DNA of 64,000 nucleotides, taken from Patiria pectinifera (lineage: Eukaryota; Echinodermata; Asteroidea; Valvatida; Asterinidae). The position numbers and the translations under genes were made by a program. Location: positions 21,218,197 to 21,282,196 of the forward strand of contig CM057149.1 of the NCBI GenBank assembly GCA_029964075.1. The letters are read 5' to 3'. Under the pieces are notes generated by a model. That model was not told the origin of the DNA, ran no database searches, and saw nothing but the letters and a program-made list of their open reading frames with translations. Below, piece by piece: positions 49,204 to 59,724 of the stretch. Position 1 is the first letter of the stretch. Every line of letters begins with the position of its first letter.

Positions 49204-49548
49204 GACGGCATTACACAATATCGGGGATATACCAGAAACTGTGAAAATAATTCTCGTCAAAAGTGCTGGGAATGCACTTGCATTAAAGAAAATGCATTAG
49301 ACCTTAAAGCACGAAAAAAAGTAATCAGTTTGCTTCCATTTCTGCAGAACCTCGTACCCGTAGATAGAGGCGAAATAATTGACCTGGGCTTTCGTGTTCG
49401 CTGTGTTATTTCATTATATTCCAGAATGGCGCTGGCTAGTCCAACGCTATGTTTTTCCGCATCATGCTTGCGGGGCGACAGAGCTATATAGTCAATTTTA
49501 TTTCAGCATCATGTATTTCTTTAATTCAATGGTTCCGTTGCATCAAGA

Positions 49549-49920
49549 GTAGCGTCTAAATGCCACTTCCACTGCAGAGATGTGAAGGAAAAGACGTTGA
49601 TGCTCATGTTTTTGGGGTCTGTTTTGGGTTGTTTTGGTTTACAACGCCATCTTTAATATCATCTTTACTTGTATTTAACTTAATTAAATTTTAACCAGCG
49701 GTATTGTCACAACACCACTCGTCCTCTAGAAGGTTTGACTACACCATAAAACCTACTTCGAGAAAAATTAATTCTACTAGCTTCATGTTCCCCTGAGTAG
49801 CGTCTAAATGCCACTTCCACTGCAGAGATGTGAAGGAAAAGACGATGATGCTCACGTTTTTTTAGTCTGTTTTGGGGTGTTTTTGTTTTCCAACCCCATC
49901 CTTAATATCTCTTTTGATGT
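49549..49920. repeat. Local tandem duplication at the end of unit 3
   Basis: GAGTAGCGTCTAAATGCCAC and the following 110 bp occur at about 49547 and again at 49796, whereas units 1 and 2 have one copy. This duplication starts where unit 3 becomes more diverged. Confidence 0.8.
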
Positions 49921-50436
49921 GAATGAACACGTACGGCCTGTCATCTATATCTATATATTTATTTACTCCATTTCGTGATCCAGGGTATGCCCAAACGGTT
50001 AAAAACTGGTTTCAATAAGCCATATTTACGAGTAATAACCCTTTGGGATTTAAATTTGAAAAACATCTGGTGTTATTGTCACTGATACGTTTTCTTTATT
50101 GATAAGCTAATCGATGTTGTTTGAATGGAACGTTCATTGCCTGGTTCTTTATTTGGCGTAATTTACAATTCAGATTGACTTAATTTGAATAGAATGTCTT
50201 CCATGTGGTTTTTTGTCGTCTTAATATATATTATTATTATTACACTGACTTCCTCGGAATGCTTGGCATCTTTGAACTTTGAATTCTCCAGACCAAAGAC
50301 TTCGTTGCTAAATCACATGATTCGGGGCAAGCTCTCGCATAGTTACTAAGAGACGTTCAGCACCAATATTGTTCACAATGGGTGAAAATGGCACAAAGAC
50401 ACCAGAGTTGGGGATTGCTAGCATAAGGCTTGGGAT

Positions 50437-50640
50437 GGGACGTTAAGCCGTAGGTCCCATTTATTTATTTATATATTTATTTATTTATTACTTTCTATGA
50501 TTAACTTTTGTTGGATTAATACTGTGGAAATAAATAAACCTGAAACCTGAAACCGTGTGTTGCATAAATGCACGTAAAAGAACCCAGTAAAATTATCGCT
50601 AAGAGAAGGGGTTTGCCCCGGTGTTTCTGGCCTCCTGTAT
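50437..50640 (+). mobile_element. Candidate SINE-like domain split by a LINE 3' tail
   Basis: GGGACGTTAAGCCGTAGGTCC and, after a gap, GCACGTAAAAGAACCCAG with GGGGTTTGCCCCGGTGTT resemble a repeat domain I have seen dispersed in marine invertebrate genomes (recollection, not checked). The gap (50461-50554) is AT-rich and ends AATAAATAAACCTGAAACC, like an L2-type LINE tail. Confidence 0.4.
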
Positions 50641-52447
50641 AAACTCCCACATCGAGTATTTAGGAGAAGAACCAACCAAGAACCAAGAGTAAACGTACGT
50701 AAGTACGGACGTACGTTTGTCGGCCTGAAAAAAAATAGCACGCACGCATGCGCGAACGTGCAATGAATGACTTAATAAGAATATCAGGCCATCTCGAGCT
50801 ACCTCGACCAATCACTGGGCGTATGGGGTCACAAGGTCATACCGTGTCTGGGTTCTTAGCTCTATGCTTTGACATTACAATCGCTTTGTGAAGAAACGGA
50901 AGTTGTTGGAAACAATAGGTGTACATCGAATTCTTAAAATATGAACGGCATCACTTTCACGAGATTTTTTGTAGATGAAGGTTCATTCTTTCCTTTGATT
51001 ACCTCAACATTTGGGAAACTTTCGTCGCTGTCAAAAAGAAAAAACCCGGAAATTTCATCACGTAATTTTTAGTCGATTTGTCCCTGAAATAATTCCGTCA
51101 AAAAGGAATCGAAATCCCTTTTTGAGACCAAAATACCTTGATAGATGTACATGTATGCAGTAGGTCTTTAACTACCTTAAACAGCTTTGTTTGTGTTGAT
51201 GGGTAAATTGTAATTTGGCATGCTCGCGTTACTTTCAGTTGTGTGGACGAGCCACACGTTGTATTGAGAATGTGTCGCCAGGCTTTTCCCCTAGCCCAAC
51301 CTGGGCTAGCTTTCTCCCCATACAATACAACAGCATTCTAAAGTGTGCATAAGTAAGCTTACAAAAATGTGTGTGCAGGTTGCTTTGTGTAACATAGTAT
51401 ATAATTATGTTTTACATACCCAGTTTAGAAGAAACTGTTTTCCTTACGTTATCAACGTGTGGGCCCCAGTGTTTCTTCAATAATAACTCTACGCATTTAC
51501 AACAATTCGCTTTTACAAGTATTACCAGCAACGTACACGTTCAATTGGGTAGGCATTACATTCACTGTGTGGACTACCGAACAGAAGAGGTCCACATAAT
51601 CCAGGTAGAGGCGACGTTGTGCGGACGTGGGCAAGTCCACACAGTGTTTCCCCCTTTCTGGAAAACAGGTTTAGGGGCATTTTGGGGTTAGGTTTATCCG
51701 TGGCAAGATGAAGAGAAACACTAAAGGGAATCATAGAAAAAAATTGGATTGAAAGAGTTTTCACAGTGAGAGTAATTTTTTTTCAGAGGTTTTTCCTAAC
51801 TACACGAAACCAAGGGAATATCCACACTCGGTATGTAACGTAAACATGCGTGTGTACATGTAGAGGAAAACAGTGAGTGGCGCGTCGTCATTTCTTCTTT
51901 GATGTCTTTCCGCTTTACTCAGTTTTTTTCTTCAGATTCAAATTGAAAGCATTGTTAAAGTCACCCATATAAACGTCATTTCCATTCAACTACCGATTCT
52001 TCAGATCCGAATCATTTTCGTGCAGCTCTCCACGGCGTTCCAATAATGTCAACAAAGGTATCGAATGGTTACATTGTTCAGTGTTTGCAGACCTATGTAA
52101 TTCGATAAATTCCAGTCCTGGGAGACTTATAATGAAATAAGAATCAGGGTACTTTGAAATGACTTTCTGAAGAGGAAGAAAATAATACAAAAAAAAAACC
52201 TTGGAAAGGACGTGTCAACTAGACGATCACTGAAATTTGAAGCGTGCTCCTGAAAAAAAGTCCACTGTTGAGTTTTAGACAATTTCCGCCATCAGTAGAA
52301 TTTTCTCACTCTTTTTTTTTTTTCATTTAAACCGTCATCTAATAAACCACGCATGTACATTAGTGCATCTATCAACGGTCCCCCCACTTCTCCTCCGGGT
52401 TGCCCGGTTCGTATGTCGGGGTTTGGTCACGGTTTTTTTGTTTTATT
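50641..52447. other. Spacer between units 3 and 4, non-coding
   Basis: No gene recognised. A short inverted repeat, CACTGTGTGGACT (51563) and AGTCCACACAGTG (51634), bounds 84 bp and may be a tiny MITE. Confidence 0.45.
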
Positions 52448-52962
52448 TTAAAGGAAGAGTGCAACATTTGCTTTTGCTGCAGTTTTCAGAAATAAATGGA
52501 TTTGGAGGATTAGTATGTTATAGCAAATATTATTTAACTTATTTGAAGTTTCGGGCTTGCATATGCTGGAAAAACCAAGAAAACCAATCATGTTCATGTA
52601 GTCTGGTTCCCTGACCCTACTTAAGATGAAACAGAGAATAGAAATGTAAAGACTTTGGGGAATTGAGGTCAAACAATCATCTGGCAGGCTTGTACCCCTT
52701 CATATTACGTGTAATCGATTGCAATGAAAATGCGGAATAACTAAATATGAAAACTTTGGAACAGTTTTTGAAAAAAAAACCGGTTTTCTCCAACGCTGGT
52801 CGGCCGACCAGCGTTAGAAAAATACAGTTTTTCTTGAAAATGTCAGCACACCAGGAGCCACAATTTTACAGGAAGCTTTCCCTAACAACTCAGTAAGGTA
52901 TTTCGTGATAATTTGATCATTTCGTTTTTTTGATGTTTGCAAATGTTGTATCTTCCCTTTAA
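52448..52962. mobile_element. TTAA-flanked DNA element, copy 1
   Basis: TTAAAGGAAGAGTGCAACAT at the left pairs with the inverse of the right end (TTAAAGGGAAGATACAACAT read on the minus strand); both tips sit on TTAA. A 30-base near-palindrome lies at 52789-52818. Related copy at 61881-62360. TTAA targets occur in the piggyBac and Kolobok groups; not assigned further. No transposase. Confidence 0.75.
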
Positions 52963-53184
52963 GTGCCAGGATGGAAATTGTTGTATAATCTAAGATTGTC
53001 ACTTACATTTCGCACAAGGGGTGGCGATTTTGTCAGTTCAAAAGTGACAATCCCCACGTCTTGGGTGGGGCAGCCCGGGGAGGGGTGGTGCCGGAAACAA
53101 TTGATTTAAACAATGGAATTGAAATGGTTTGACCTTGACGGTCATACACACCTAACACATATCGAACAGAATTTAAGCGGAAAA
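52963..53184. other. Spacer, non-coding
   Basis: Contains a short hairpin around TTGTCAGTTCAAAAGTGACAA at about 53030. Nothing else recognised. Confidence 0.4.
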
Positions 53185-53410
53185 AAAACGAAACCCAAAT
53201 GGCAGGACCAATCTTTGAATGAAGTTTTGCCTGTAACACTTTTAAAATCTAGGATATGAACGCCCAGTCATTAAGCTTTCTTTTAGTACAAGAATCATTC
53301 AAATCACCCATGTACTTTTCAAGTTACGGAATGGTTGAACACAAACACCGTTCAAAGTTCTGTTCACGATCACAAAAAGGTGCGTTGTTTCAGCAAAACA
53401 AAAACATTTC
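53185..53410 (-). repeat. Inverted, diverged copy of the unit-4 left edge
   Basis: Read on the minus strand this matches 54766-55010 (GTTTTGCTGA..., GAACAGAAC, GGTGTTTGTGTTCAA, GATTTGAATGATTCTTGTAC, ATATCCTAGATT, TTGGTCCTGCC). The two arms point toward each other and enclose the LINE remnant. Confidence 0.8.
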
Positions 53411-53422
53411 GCGTACATCCCT

Positions 53423-53969
53423 ATGAGATGTTTTAAAAAGAGTTACTATGAAAACGCCATTGCCAATAATGCTAGCAACTCTAGGAATATGTGGTCACTG
53501 GCCAAGGAGGCCAGTTCCATTCAGAAATTAACAAAATGAGATGTTTGATTATTGCGATGTGGTCTGGTCCAATTGTGCACACTGTCATTCCGACAAATTG
53601 ATAAAACTGTATAATCGTCTTGCCAGAATGATTCTTAATGCTCATCCTAGAACACATATTAGCGATTTACATGAGGCGATCTCTTGGTCATCATTACCAT
53701 CCCGTTGGGAATGTCACACAGTGTGTCAGGTTTATAAATGTCTCAATAACCTCAGTCCAGCGTATCTCAGTGCACGTTTTGAAATGCCACCTGATACTGC
53801 CATCATCACTCGTTCGAAGTCAAACGGCTCATTACATCTGCCCATTGTTCCCAAAACAAATGCCGCCAAGCACACATTTCAGTATTGTGGGACCCTGGGA
53901 TGGAACAACCTAACAACAGCCCAGCGAAAGGCCAAGTCTTTAAATATTTGTAAATCTCTTTTAAACTAA
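53423..53969 (+). pseudogene. Internally deleted LINE (CR1/L2 type) ORF2 remnant
   Basis: A 38-codon piece (53423-53539) contains the FKKSYYENAI and RNMWSLAKEAS pattern typical of the linker before the reverse-transcriptase core. It ends in a stop. A second frame from 53541 (142 codons) opens with FDYCDVVW and carries the C-terminal region of a LINE reverse transcriptase (NRLARMILNA, VYKCLNNLSPAYL, LGWNNL, AKSLNICKSLL). The catalytic core between them is absent, so this is dead. Known of the family: these regions normally lie several hundred residues apart. It is a relic of retrotransposition, not a host gene. Confidence 0.85.
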
Positions 53970-54765
53970 TTTTGCATGGCTTTCTCATTTTTACTTCGTT
54001 ACTTTTAAAATGTTTAATGTTTTTATTTTACGAGAATACCTAGAGTTACTTTTTAAAAAGCATTCCCCCACAGGTTTTTTTTTCAATTCATTTCTTGTTT
54101 ATTTCATATAGTAATCTTTGGACTTTACTGGATGATTTATTTTATTCTCCTCATTCTTTTTATTTAAAATTTTGTCATTTTCATTTTTAATTTGTTGTTG
54201 TTTTTGGTTTTTGTTTGCTTTGCTCAATTTAATTTCTGTGCTGTCGTTAGTTACTGTTTACTTCAGTATTTTAATATGTATCTATTTTGTATTCCCATTC
54301 CTATCTTTTACGTATCTGTTTTGTTTTTGTTTGTTTGTTGGGGTGTTGGGGCTGTTTGTTTGTTTGTTTGTTTGTTTGTTTGTGTTTTTTGGAAGTCTTT
54401 GTTTTTGTTTTTTTTCTGCAAGTTTTTACTTTTTAATTTTCAGTTTCGTAATATTAATTTAAAATTTGTTTTTGTTTTTGTTTGTTAAATTTAATTTCTG
54501 TGTTGTATTCCGTTATTGTTTATATGTGTATTTTAGTGTTTATATACACTGTTATTTTTGTATTCACACCCCTATATTTTACATATTTGCATTTTTGTTT
54601 CTTCTTTCTAGTTTTTACTTAATGTTCTTAGTGATTTTACGTAATGTTTTTCTTTTTGTTTCATTGTATTCTTAACATTTTATACAGGGCCCTCAGTAAT
54701 AGCAGTGTTTAACTGATAGGCTACCCTGTCTTAATAAAACTATAAATGAAATAAATAAATAAAAT
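53970..54765 (+). mobile_element. LINE 3' untranslated region and tail
   Basis: T-rich, with TTTG-type repeats at about 54350-54385, then GGCTACCCTGTCTTAATAAA and an ATAAATAAATAAA tail ending near 54765. This end type is common in L2-like LINEs. ORFs in this stretch are Phe-rich artefacts. Confidence 0.7.
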
Positions 54766-54820
54766 CGTTTTCGTTTTGCTGAGCTGAAAGAACGCTTACT
54801 TTTTTTGTGATTTTGTGATC

Positions 54821-55510
54821 CGTGGACAGAACATTAAATGGTGTTTGTGTTCAAAAATTCCTGAACTTGAAAAGTACGTTTACTTAATGATTTGAATGAT
54901 TCTTGTACATGTACTAGCAGAAGGCTTACTGAATGGACTTTTATATCCTAGATTGAAAGTGCTACAGGCAGAACTTCATTCAAAAAATTGGTCCTGCCGT
55001 TTGGGTTTTTTTTTCACTTACCCTGTGTTCAACAAATTGACGGGAAGTTCATACTTCATGCGAATGTGAATCAAAATTGATATCATGAGACATTTGCTGC
55101 AAAATTCTCCCGAGTTGAAATATGGTCAACCTTTACGAATTCGCAGCGTAAATACTTGTCGCGTTCGCTTTCGCCTTCGCACCGGGTTTGAACCGACCGT
55201 ACGGTAGCGCGAATCTCTCCCGTCTTAGTTTCCATCGTCAAAGTGCAAAACAACTGGGCTTGTATACGATTTCGACACAGGTATAATATTGTTAAATGTA
55301 TGCCTTTTAATTAAACAGTTTATACAGTTACATACCAACGATGGTTTATACACGGTTATAAACTTGCAAGACGCGTGCCAAGGTGTAGGCTTACGGACAC
55401 AAATGTACGTTCTGTGCATATCTTATTTACACATTGCACAACTTAACAAGTGAAACTTATGTTGATCGATGAACCACTTATACATGCAGTGTCGATGGAC
55501 ACCGAGGTGT
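54821..55510. other. Non-coding 3' flank of GPCR copy 4
   Basis: Homologous to 1109-1818 with more substitutions and small indels. No gene. Confidence 0.6.
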
Positions 55511-55516
55511 TTTATT
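55511..55516 (-). other. Candidate polyadenylation signal, GPCR copy 4
   Basis: Minus-strand AATAAA kept although the flank has diverged. Confidence 0.55.
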
Positions 55517-55600
55517 GTGCTTAAGTGTCATAAGAAGTATAACAGGCAGACACGTTGTAACGGGTATACACGAGAAAAGGGGTAAAGCATCCAGAATAGT

Positions 55601-56854
55601 TCAACACGGCTTCATCTTTCTGAGCACATCAAAACAGTCTTTTCTAAAGCGCCTATTGGCGAGTCCATAAATGAAAGGATTGACGACATTGTTGATGTAT
55701 GCAAACAACGTGCAGTTGTACATGACCGACAGCACGTTGGGGTGAACGTCACCGCCGTTGGACTTGTGAAGAGCGACGGAGACATAAAGCCAGTAGGGTA
55801 GCCAGGTGACAAGGAACACGACACTGGTGACAAAGAGCATGCGTGTGGTCTTCCGCTGGAGTGTCATCGTCGTACCGATCGGGTTGTCTCTGGCCTGGGG
55901 ATTCGGGGACCTCGGTTCGCGGTCACCCTCGTGGTTCTGCGATGCCGGTGCAGGGTTCCCCGTTGATGGGATTGCATCGGCGAGATTTCCCCGGGCATCT
56001 GTGGGATTTGTCGAGGGTCCGGCTAATTCAGTGGCTGAGACGACAAAGACGGACCTGGGTCCCGACCGGCCAGCTGTCAACGGTTCTTTGTCCGAGGAGG
56101 GCAGAGCTGGCGAGGTCCTGGCCCCCGTGACGACAGAGGCATCGTGTCGTCTGCCCTCAGCCTCAACAGCCGTGCACCAACTGGTCCCTGGTCCATGTCG
56201 GCTCAGTACATTGACTTTGACGTGTTTCCGTATGGTTTGGTAGACTTTCCCGTAGCAAATCACGGCAATGAACACAATGACAAGATAGAGAAGCAACTGG
56301 AACGTCAAGGAGACTTTTTGAGCTGTCACAGAAGGAGATAACATATTGATAGTGAATGGAATACACACAGCAGTGGCAGCGACGTACGAACCGAGGAAAA
56401 TAAGCTTGGCCCAGCGGTGATTCAGCAGCCTCTTGCCCGATCGACAGATGCAGTCGTGTCGCTCTAGAGCGATGGCACCTGTCACAGTAATGGACGCATA
56501 GACATTGACGATGTCAAAGACCCTGATTGCGGTGAACACGCTTGGGAGTTCTCGCCCAAGGAGGACATAGATGAAGAAACCCAAACTGTAGATGCGACAG
56601 ACACACACCGTGAGATCAACCCAAGCCAGACCCATGATCAACACGTGGGTACTCGTCTTCTGGGGCTTGGACCAGTAGACTTTCAGGATCAAGCTGTTGC
56701 CTGATATGCCGAGAATCATGACGGTCACGTAGAAGACGAGTTTTAGGATGGCGTTGATGGTCATACCGACATCAGGCCCGGCCGTTAGCGGCCCGTCATC
56801 TATCAGGTCCGTGCTCGCTGTTGGTGAGACAAAGCTTGATGACGCGTTGTCCAT
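55601..56854 (-). CDS. Class A orphan GPCR, copy 4 (diverged)
   Basis: 417 residues from the conserved ATG at 56852-56854. An upstream in-frame extension to 56878 would need a TTG start, which is not expected here. Copies 1-3 have a stop in that stretch; a 5-base difference in copy 4 shifts it out of frame. Motifs as in copies 2 and 3: N53, D80, ERH, TWLP, NPFIY, no extracellular cysteines. About 23 differences from copy 3, more than half of them in the third intracellular loop (residues about 250-330), against few in the membrane segments. TM7 has V385A and F386Y. This pattern fits a working receptor under constraint in the membrane core. It probably represents the older form from which units 1-3 expanded. 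Confidence 0.92.
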   Translation of the reverse strand: MDNASSSFVSPTASTDLIDDGPLTAGPDVGMTINAILKLVFYVTVMILGISGNSLILKVYWSKPQKTSTHVLIMGLAWVDLTVCVCRIYSLGFFIYVLLGRELPSVFTAIRVFDIVNVYASITVTGAIALERHDCICRSGKRLLNHRWAKLIFLGSYVAATAVCIPFTINMLSPSVTAQKVSLTFQLLLYLVIVFIAVICYGKVYQTIRKHVKVNVLSRHGPGTSWCTAVEAEGRRHDASVVTGARTSPALPSSDKEPLTAGRSGPRSVFVVSATELAGPSTNPTDARGNLADAIPSTGNPAPASQNHEGDREPRSPNPQARDNPIGTTMTLQRKTTRMLFVTSVVFLVTWLPYWLYVSVALHKSNGGDVHPNVLSVMYNCTLFAYINNVVNPFIYGLANRRFRKDCFDVLRKMKPC

Positions 56855-57248
56855 TCTTGCTTGAGGTCTATAAGGCAATGTGATGGGAATATTCCTGGAG
56901 ATATAAATGAACAGCCGTGCTATGTTTTAGGGTAAAACGCAAAGCACGGAGCGGACACGGGGGACTTTACTGTAGGCGCTTTTAGTCGTGACTTAACAAG
57001 CTATGGCACGTCGGCTCCTTACGTTGTGTTATGATCACTTCTTCCCCGTTGCTGTTGTAAAACAAGTCCGGGCTTTGCGAAGGGCATTGCACCACGCTGA
57101 CCTCACGTATCGCGTCGTATACGTCGCCGCACACAAAGAAGAATTGTCCAGGGTGTGTTTTCGATGGTTGTAAAAGTACAAGTTAACAATGTAGCTCTCA
57201 GGAGCGCCCTCGGTGCCGAGGGTTCACTATGTTTGCACTATGCAAAGG
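56855..57248. other. 5' flank of GPCR copy 4
   Basis: Homology to the other flanks ends at about 57235, exactly where the GGGTGCACGCCTG MITE starts in units 1-3. Confidence 0.6.
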
Positions 57249-57294
57249 GTCAGGCCTGAAGATCTTATAGGGCATAGGTATGGTGTACTATATC

Positions 57295-58075
57295 GTGCGT
57301 GTGGGTGGCTGTGTCGTGCCTCCGTCGTGCCTGTCAGCAGGTCCGTCGTGCCTGTGAGCAGGTCCGTCGTGTCCGTCTGTGAGCAGGTCAGGTCCGTCGC
57401 AGGTCAGAGCAGTCGTGTTTGTTTGTGAGAGCACCGTCGTGCGTGTACCGTCGCGCGTCGTCGTGCGGAGCGGTGTCCGGTGTTGTGGTCCGTCGCCCGT
57501 CCGTGCAGCCAAAAACCGCGTCCTGTGCGCGTGGTACGTCCGTCGTGTTTCGTCGGCAGACCGTCGTCGTGTGTGTGTCGAGTAAAGCCGTCGTGTGTGC
57601 AGGTGTCGTCGCCCGTGTGTTTCCGTCGTGTCGGTCCGTGTGCGTGAGTAAAACCGTCGTGCAAGTCCGAAAGTCCGTCGAGCAGACCGTCGTGCGTCGT
57701 GTGTGTGGCGTGACCGTCGTGCGTGTGGCCGTCGTCCGTGTGAGCAGGTCCGTCGTGTTTGTCCGTGTGAGCAGGTCCGTCGTGCGTGTGGGGAGGTCCG
57801 TCGTGTTTGTGGAGAAAACCGTCGTGCCTGTGAGCAGTCGCGTCGTGTTGCAGGTCCGTCGTGCGTGTGGGGTGGGGTGTCGTGTCGTGTTTGTAGTAAA
57901 ACCGTCGTAGTAGTAAAGTCGTGTTAAGCGTGAGTAAAACCGTCCCGTCGTGCGTGTGTAAAAAACCGTGTGGTAGTGAAACGTCCGTGCGTGTGGGTAA
58001 AACCGTCGTGCGTGTGCGTAAAAAAAAACCGTCGTTTGTGTGAAAAAAACCGTCGCCTGAGTAAAGCCGTCGTGC
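57295..58075 (+). repeat. Left CCGTCGTG minisatellite arm
   Basis: Degenerate tandem units built on CCGTCGTG and GTGAGCAGGT. Spacing varies and some units are reduced to AAAACCGTCGTG, mostly at the inner end. Confidence 0.88.
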
Positions 58076-58089
58076 CTATGAGGCGCCAT

Positions 58090-58740
58090 GTGTAAATAAA
58101 TTATTTAACAAAATTATTTATATATAATTCATTATGGCATCATGCGGCACAGACCATACTATTGATCAGACGTAATTTTCTTCAATCAGCTGGTTGTTGA
58201 CATGGGCGCCGAGACGGTAGCCTAATCGCGTCGGTGGGCGCGGCCATTGAAATTGTTCATATCGCAAAATGATATGGCCGCCCAAAGGGGTCAGAGGTCA
58301 ATCGAACTAAACGAGTATTAAGTCAATCATAAATAATACCACTTTTCAACTGTATTTTCGGGGTCAACAAATCTGAATCTGATGTTATTCGCAGTTAACG
58401 ATTTGAGGTGCCAAGATTTGGGCCCAGATGCCTCAAGGGACCACCATATTGGCAAAATCCAAAATGGCCGCCACATACCGCAGTTAAAAAACTTAACTAG
58501 CTAGAATCATAAGTACTGCAACTTTATATATAAAAAATGTATAAAAGCAAATATAAAAAAATATAAAAATAAAAAAAAAAGAAAAATATTTATTATATTA
58601 AAATATTAAAAAAAATTAATATTATTTACATAAATACTGCAAAACCAAATAAATATATAAATAAACCAAAAAAATTATATAATTATTAAATAAATATATA
58701 TATATATTAAATAATGAATTATATATAATAAATTTTTGTT
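58090..58740. other. AT-rich core between the two arms
   Basis: No ORF of note. Holds several ATGGCCGCC motifs (58270-58470), then a nearly pure AT stretch (58520-58740). Confidence 0.6.
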
Positions 58741-58750
58741 AAATACGACA

Positions 58751-59660
58751 TTTTTTAACACACACGCACGTTTACGCGGTTTTACCTCCACGTACTCACA
58801 AACACACACGACACGACGCACCCACACAACGACGGGTTTACTACAACACCGACACTTTACTTTCACACACGTATTTTTACTTTTGCTCACAAACACGACG
58901 GACTTCCCACACGCAAGACGACTGCCCCACAAAACACGACGACCTGCTCCACACACGACGGACCTGCTCACAGGCACGACGGTTTACACACAAACACGAC
59001 GGACCTCCCACGACACGACGGTTTGGTCGCACGCGCACACACACACTCACAAACACGACGGACCTGCTGACCTGCACACGGTTTCTCACACACACGACGG
59101 TCTCTGACAACACCACGCGCGACACGCTCACGACGGCGACGGACCTACTCACACACGCGACGGTCTGCTCACAAACACGACGGACCTGCCACAAAGCGAC
59201 ACACAAGAAAACAACAACGACTCCCCACACCCACGACGGTCTGCTCACACGCACGACGGTCACGCACTCACCACGACGACTTCACCACACTCCACACGGT
59301 CTGCGACACAAACACGACGGAGAGCACGACAGTTACACACAAACACCAACACGACACCCCCACACGCACGACGGTCTGCTCTAGCAACTGCACGACGGTT
59401 TCCCTCACGCACAACACGACGGTTCTGCTCACGGGCGACGACACGACTCACACACACACACGACGGTCTGCGGTCTGCTCACAACGACGACGGACCTGAC
59501 AGGCCAGGACGGTTTTTACTCCACGACGACGCTCTGCTCACAACAACGACACCGGCACGACGACACGACAGACGACCTGCTCACAGGCACGACGGACCTG
59601 CTCACAGGCACGACGGACCTGCTCACAGGCACGACGGAGCTCCCCACACGCACGACGATA
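58751..59660 (-). repeat. Right minisatellite arm (inverse of the left arm)
   Basis: CACGACGGACCTGCTCAC units, the reverse complement of the left arm; the outermost units (59577-59637) are nearly perfect tandem repeats of GACCTGCTCACAGGCACGACG. Confidence 0.88.
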
Positions 59661-59724
59661 GCTGATAGGTGTCCTTTATAGTACACCATACATAGGGGCC
59701 TATAAGATCATTTAGTCAGGCTTG

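Larger units (their letters stand above)
34019..50430. repeat. Tandem segmental duplication, unit 3
   Basis: Third copy. Homology to the ends of units 1 and 2 runs to about 50430 and then stops; the last part (49550-50430) is more diverged and carries extra sequence at about 50021-50290. It contains the foldback element without the nested insertions of unit 2, both MULE-like elements, and a private long-TIR MITE at 40947-41661. The C-rich tract found at 16670 and 32530 is absent here. Confidence 0.93.
54821..57235. repeat. Partial, more diverged fourth copy of the GPCR unit
   Basis: Homology to units 1-3 starts at the sequence ATCCGTGGACAGAAC and ends just after GAGGGTTCACTATG. It covers only the 3' flank, the GPCR gene and about 370 bp of 5' flank. 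The right end of the homology coincides with the left terminus of the GGGTGCACGCCTG MITE present in units 1-3. Gene 4 has about 23 amino-acid differences from gene 3, against 7 to 11 among genes 1-3, so this copy is the natural outgroup for the array. Confidence 0.9.
57259..59714. mobile_element. Giant foldback-type element with inverted minisatellite arms
   Basis: GATCTTATAGG and TATGGTGTACTATA near the left tip recur inverted at the right tip (TATAGTACACCATA and CCTATAAGATC). Near-identical 10-bp direct repeats GTCAGGCCTG (57249-57258) and GTCAGGCTTG (59715-59724) flank it. Both arms are long arrays of a degenerate unit, GTGAGCAGGTCCGTCGTG, reading inward in opposite orientation. The core is AT-rich. 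No transposase; Thr-rich and Val/Arg-rich ORFs are translated repeat. Confidence 0.8.

Noticed and set aside
54172..54675. Phe-rich ORFs resembling membrane proteins
   Set aside because: They are translations of the T-rich LINE 3' region.
56855..56878. Eight-codon N-terminal extension of GPCR copy 4
   Set aside because: It would begin with TTG. The conserved ATG at 56852-56854 gives the same 417 residues as the other copies.
57388..58089. Long Thr/His-rich and Val/Arg-rich ORFs in the minisatellite arms (also 58736-59263)
   Set aside because: Both strands and several frames are open at once because the repeat unit lacks stops. No protein family is visible.
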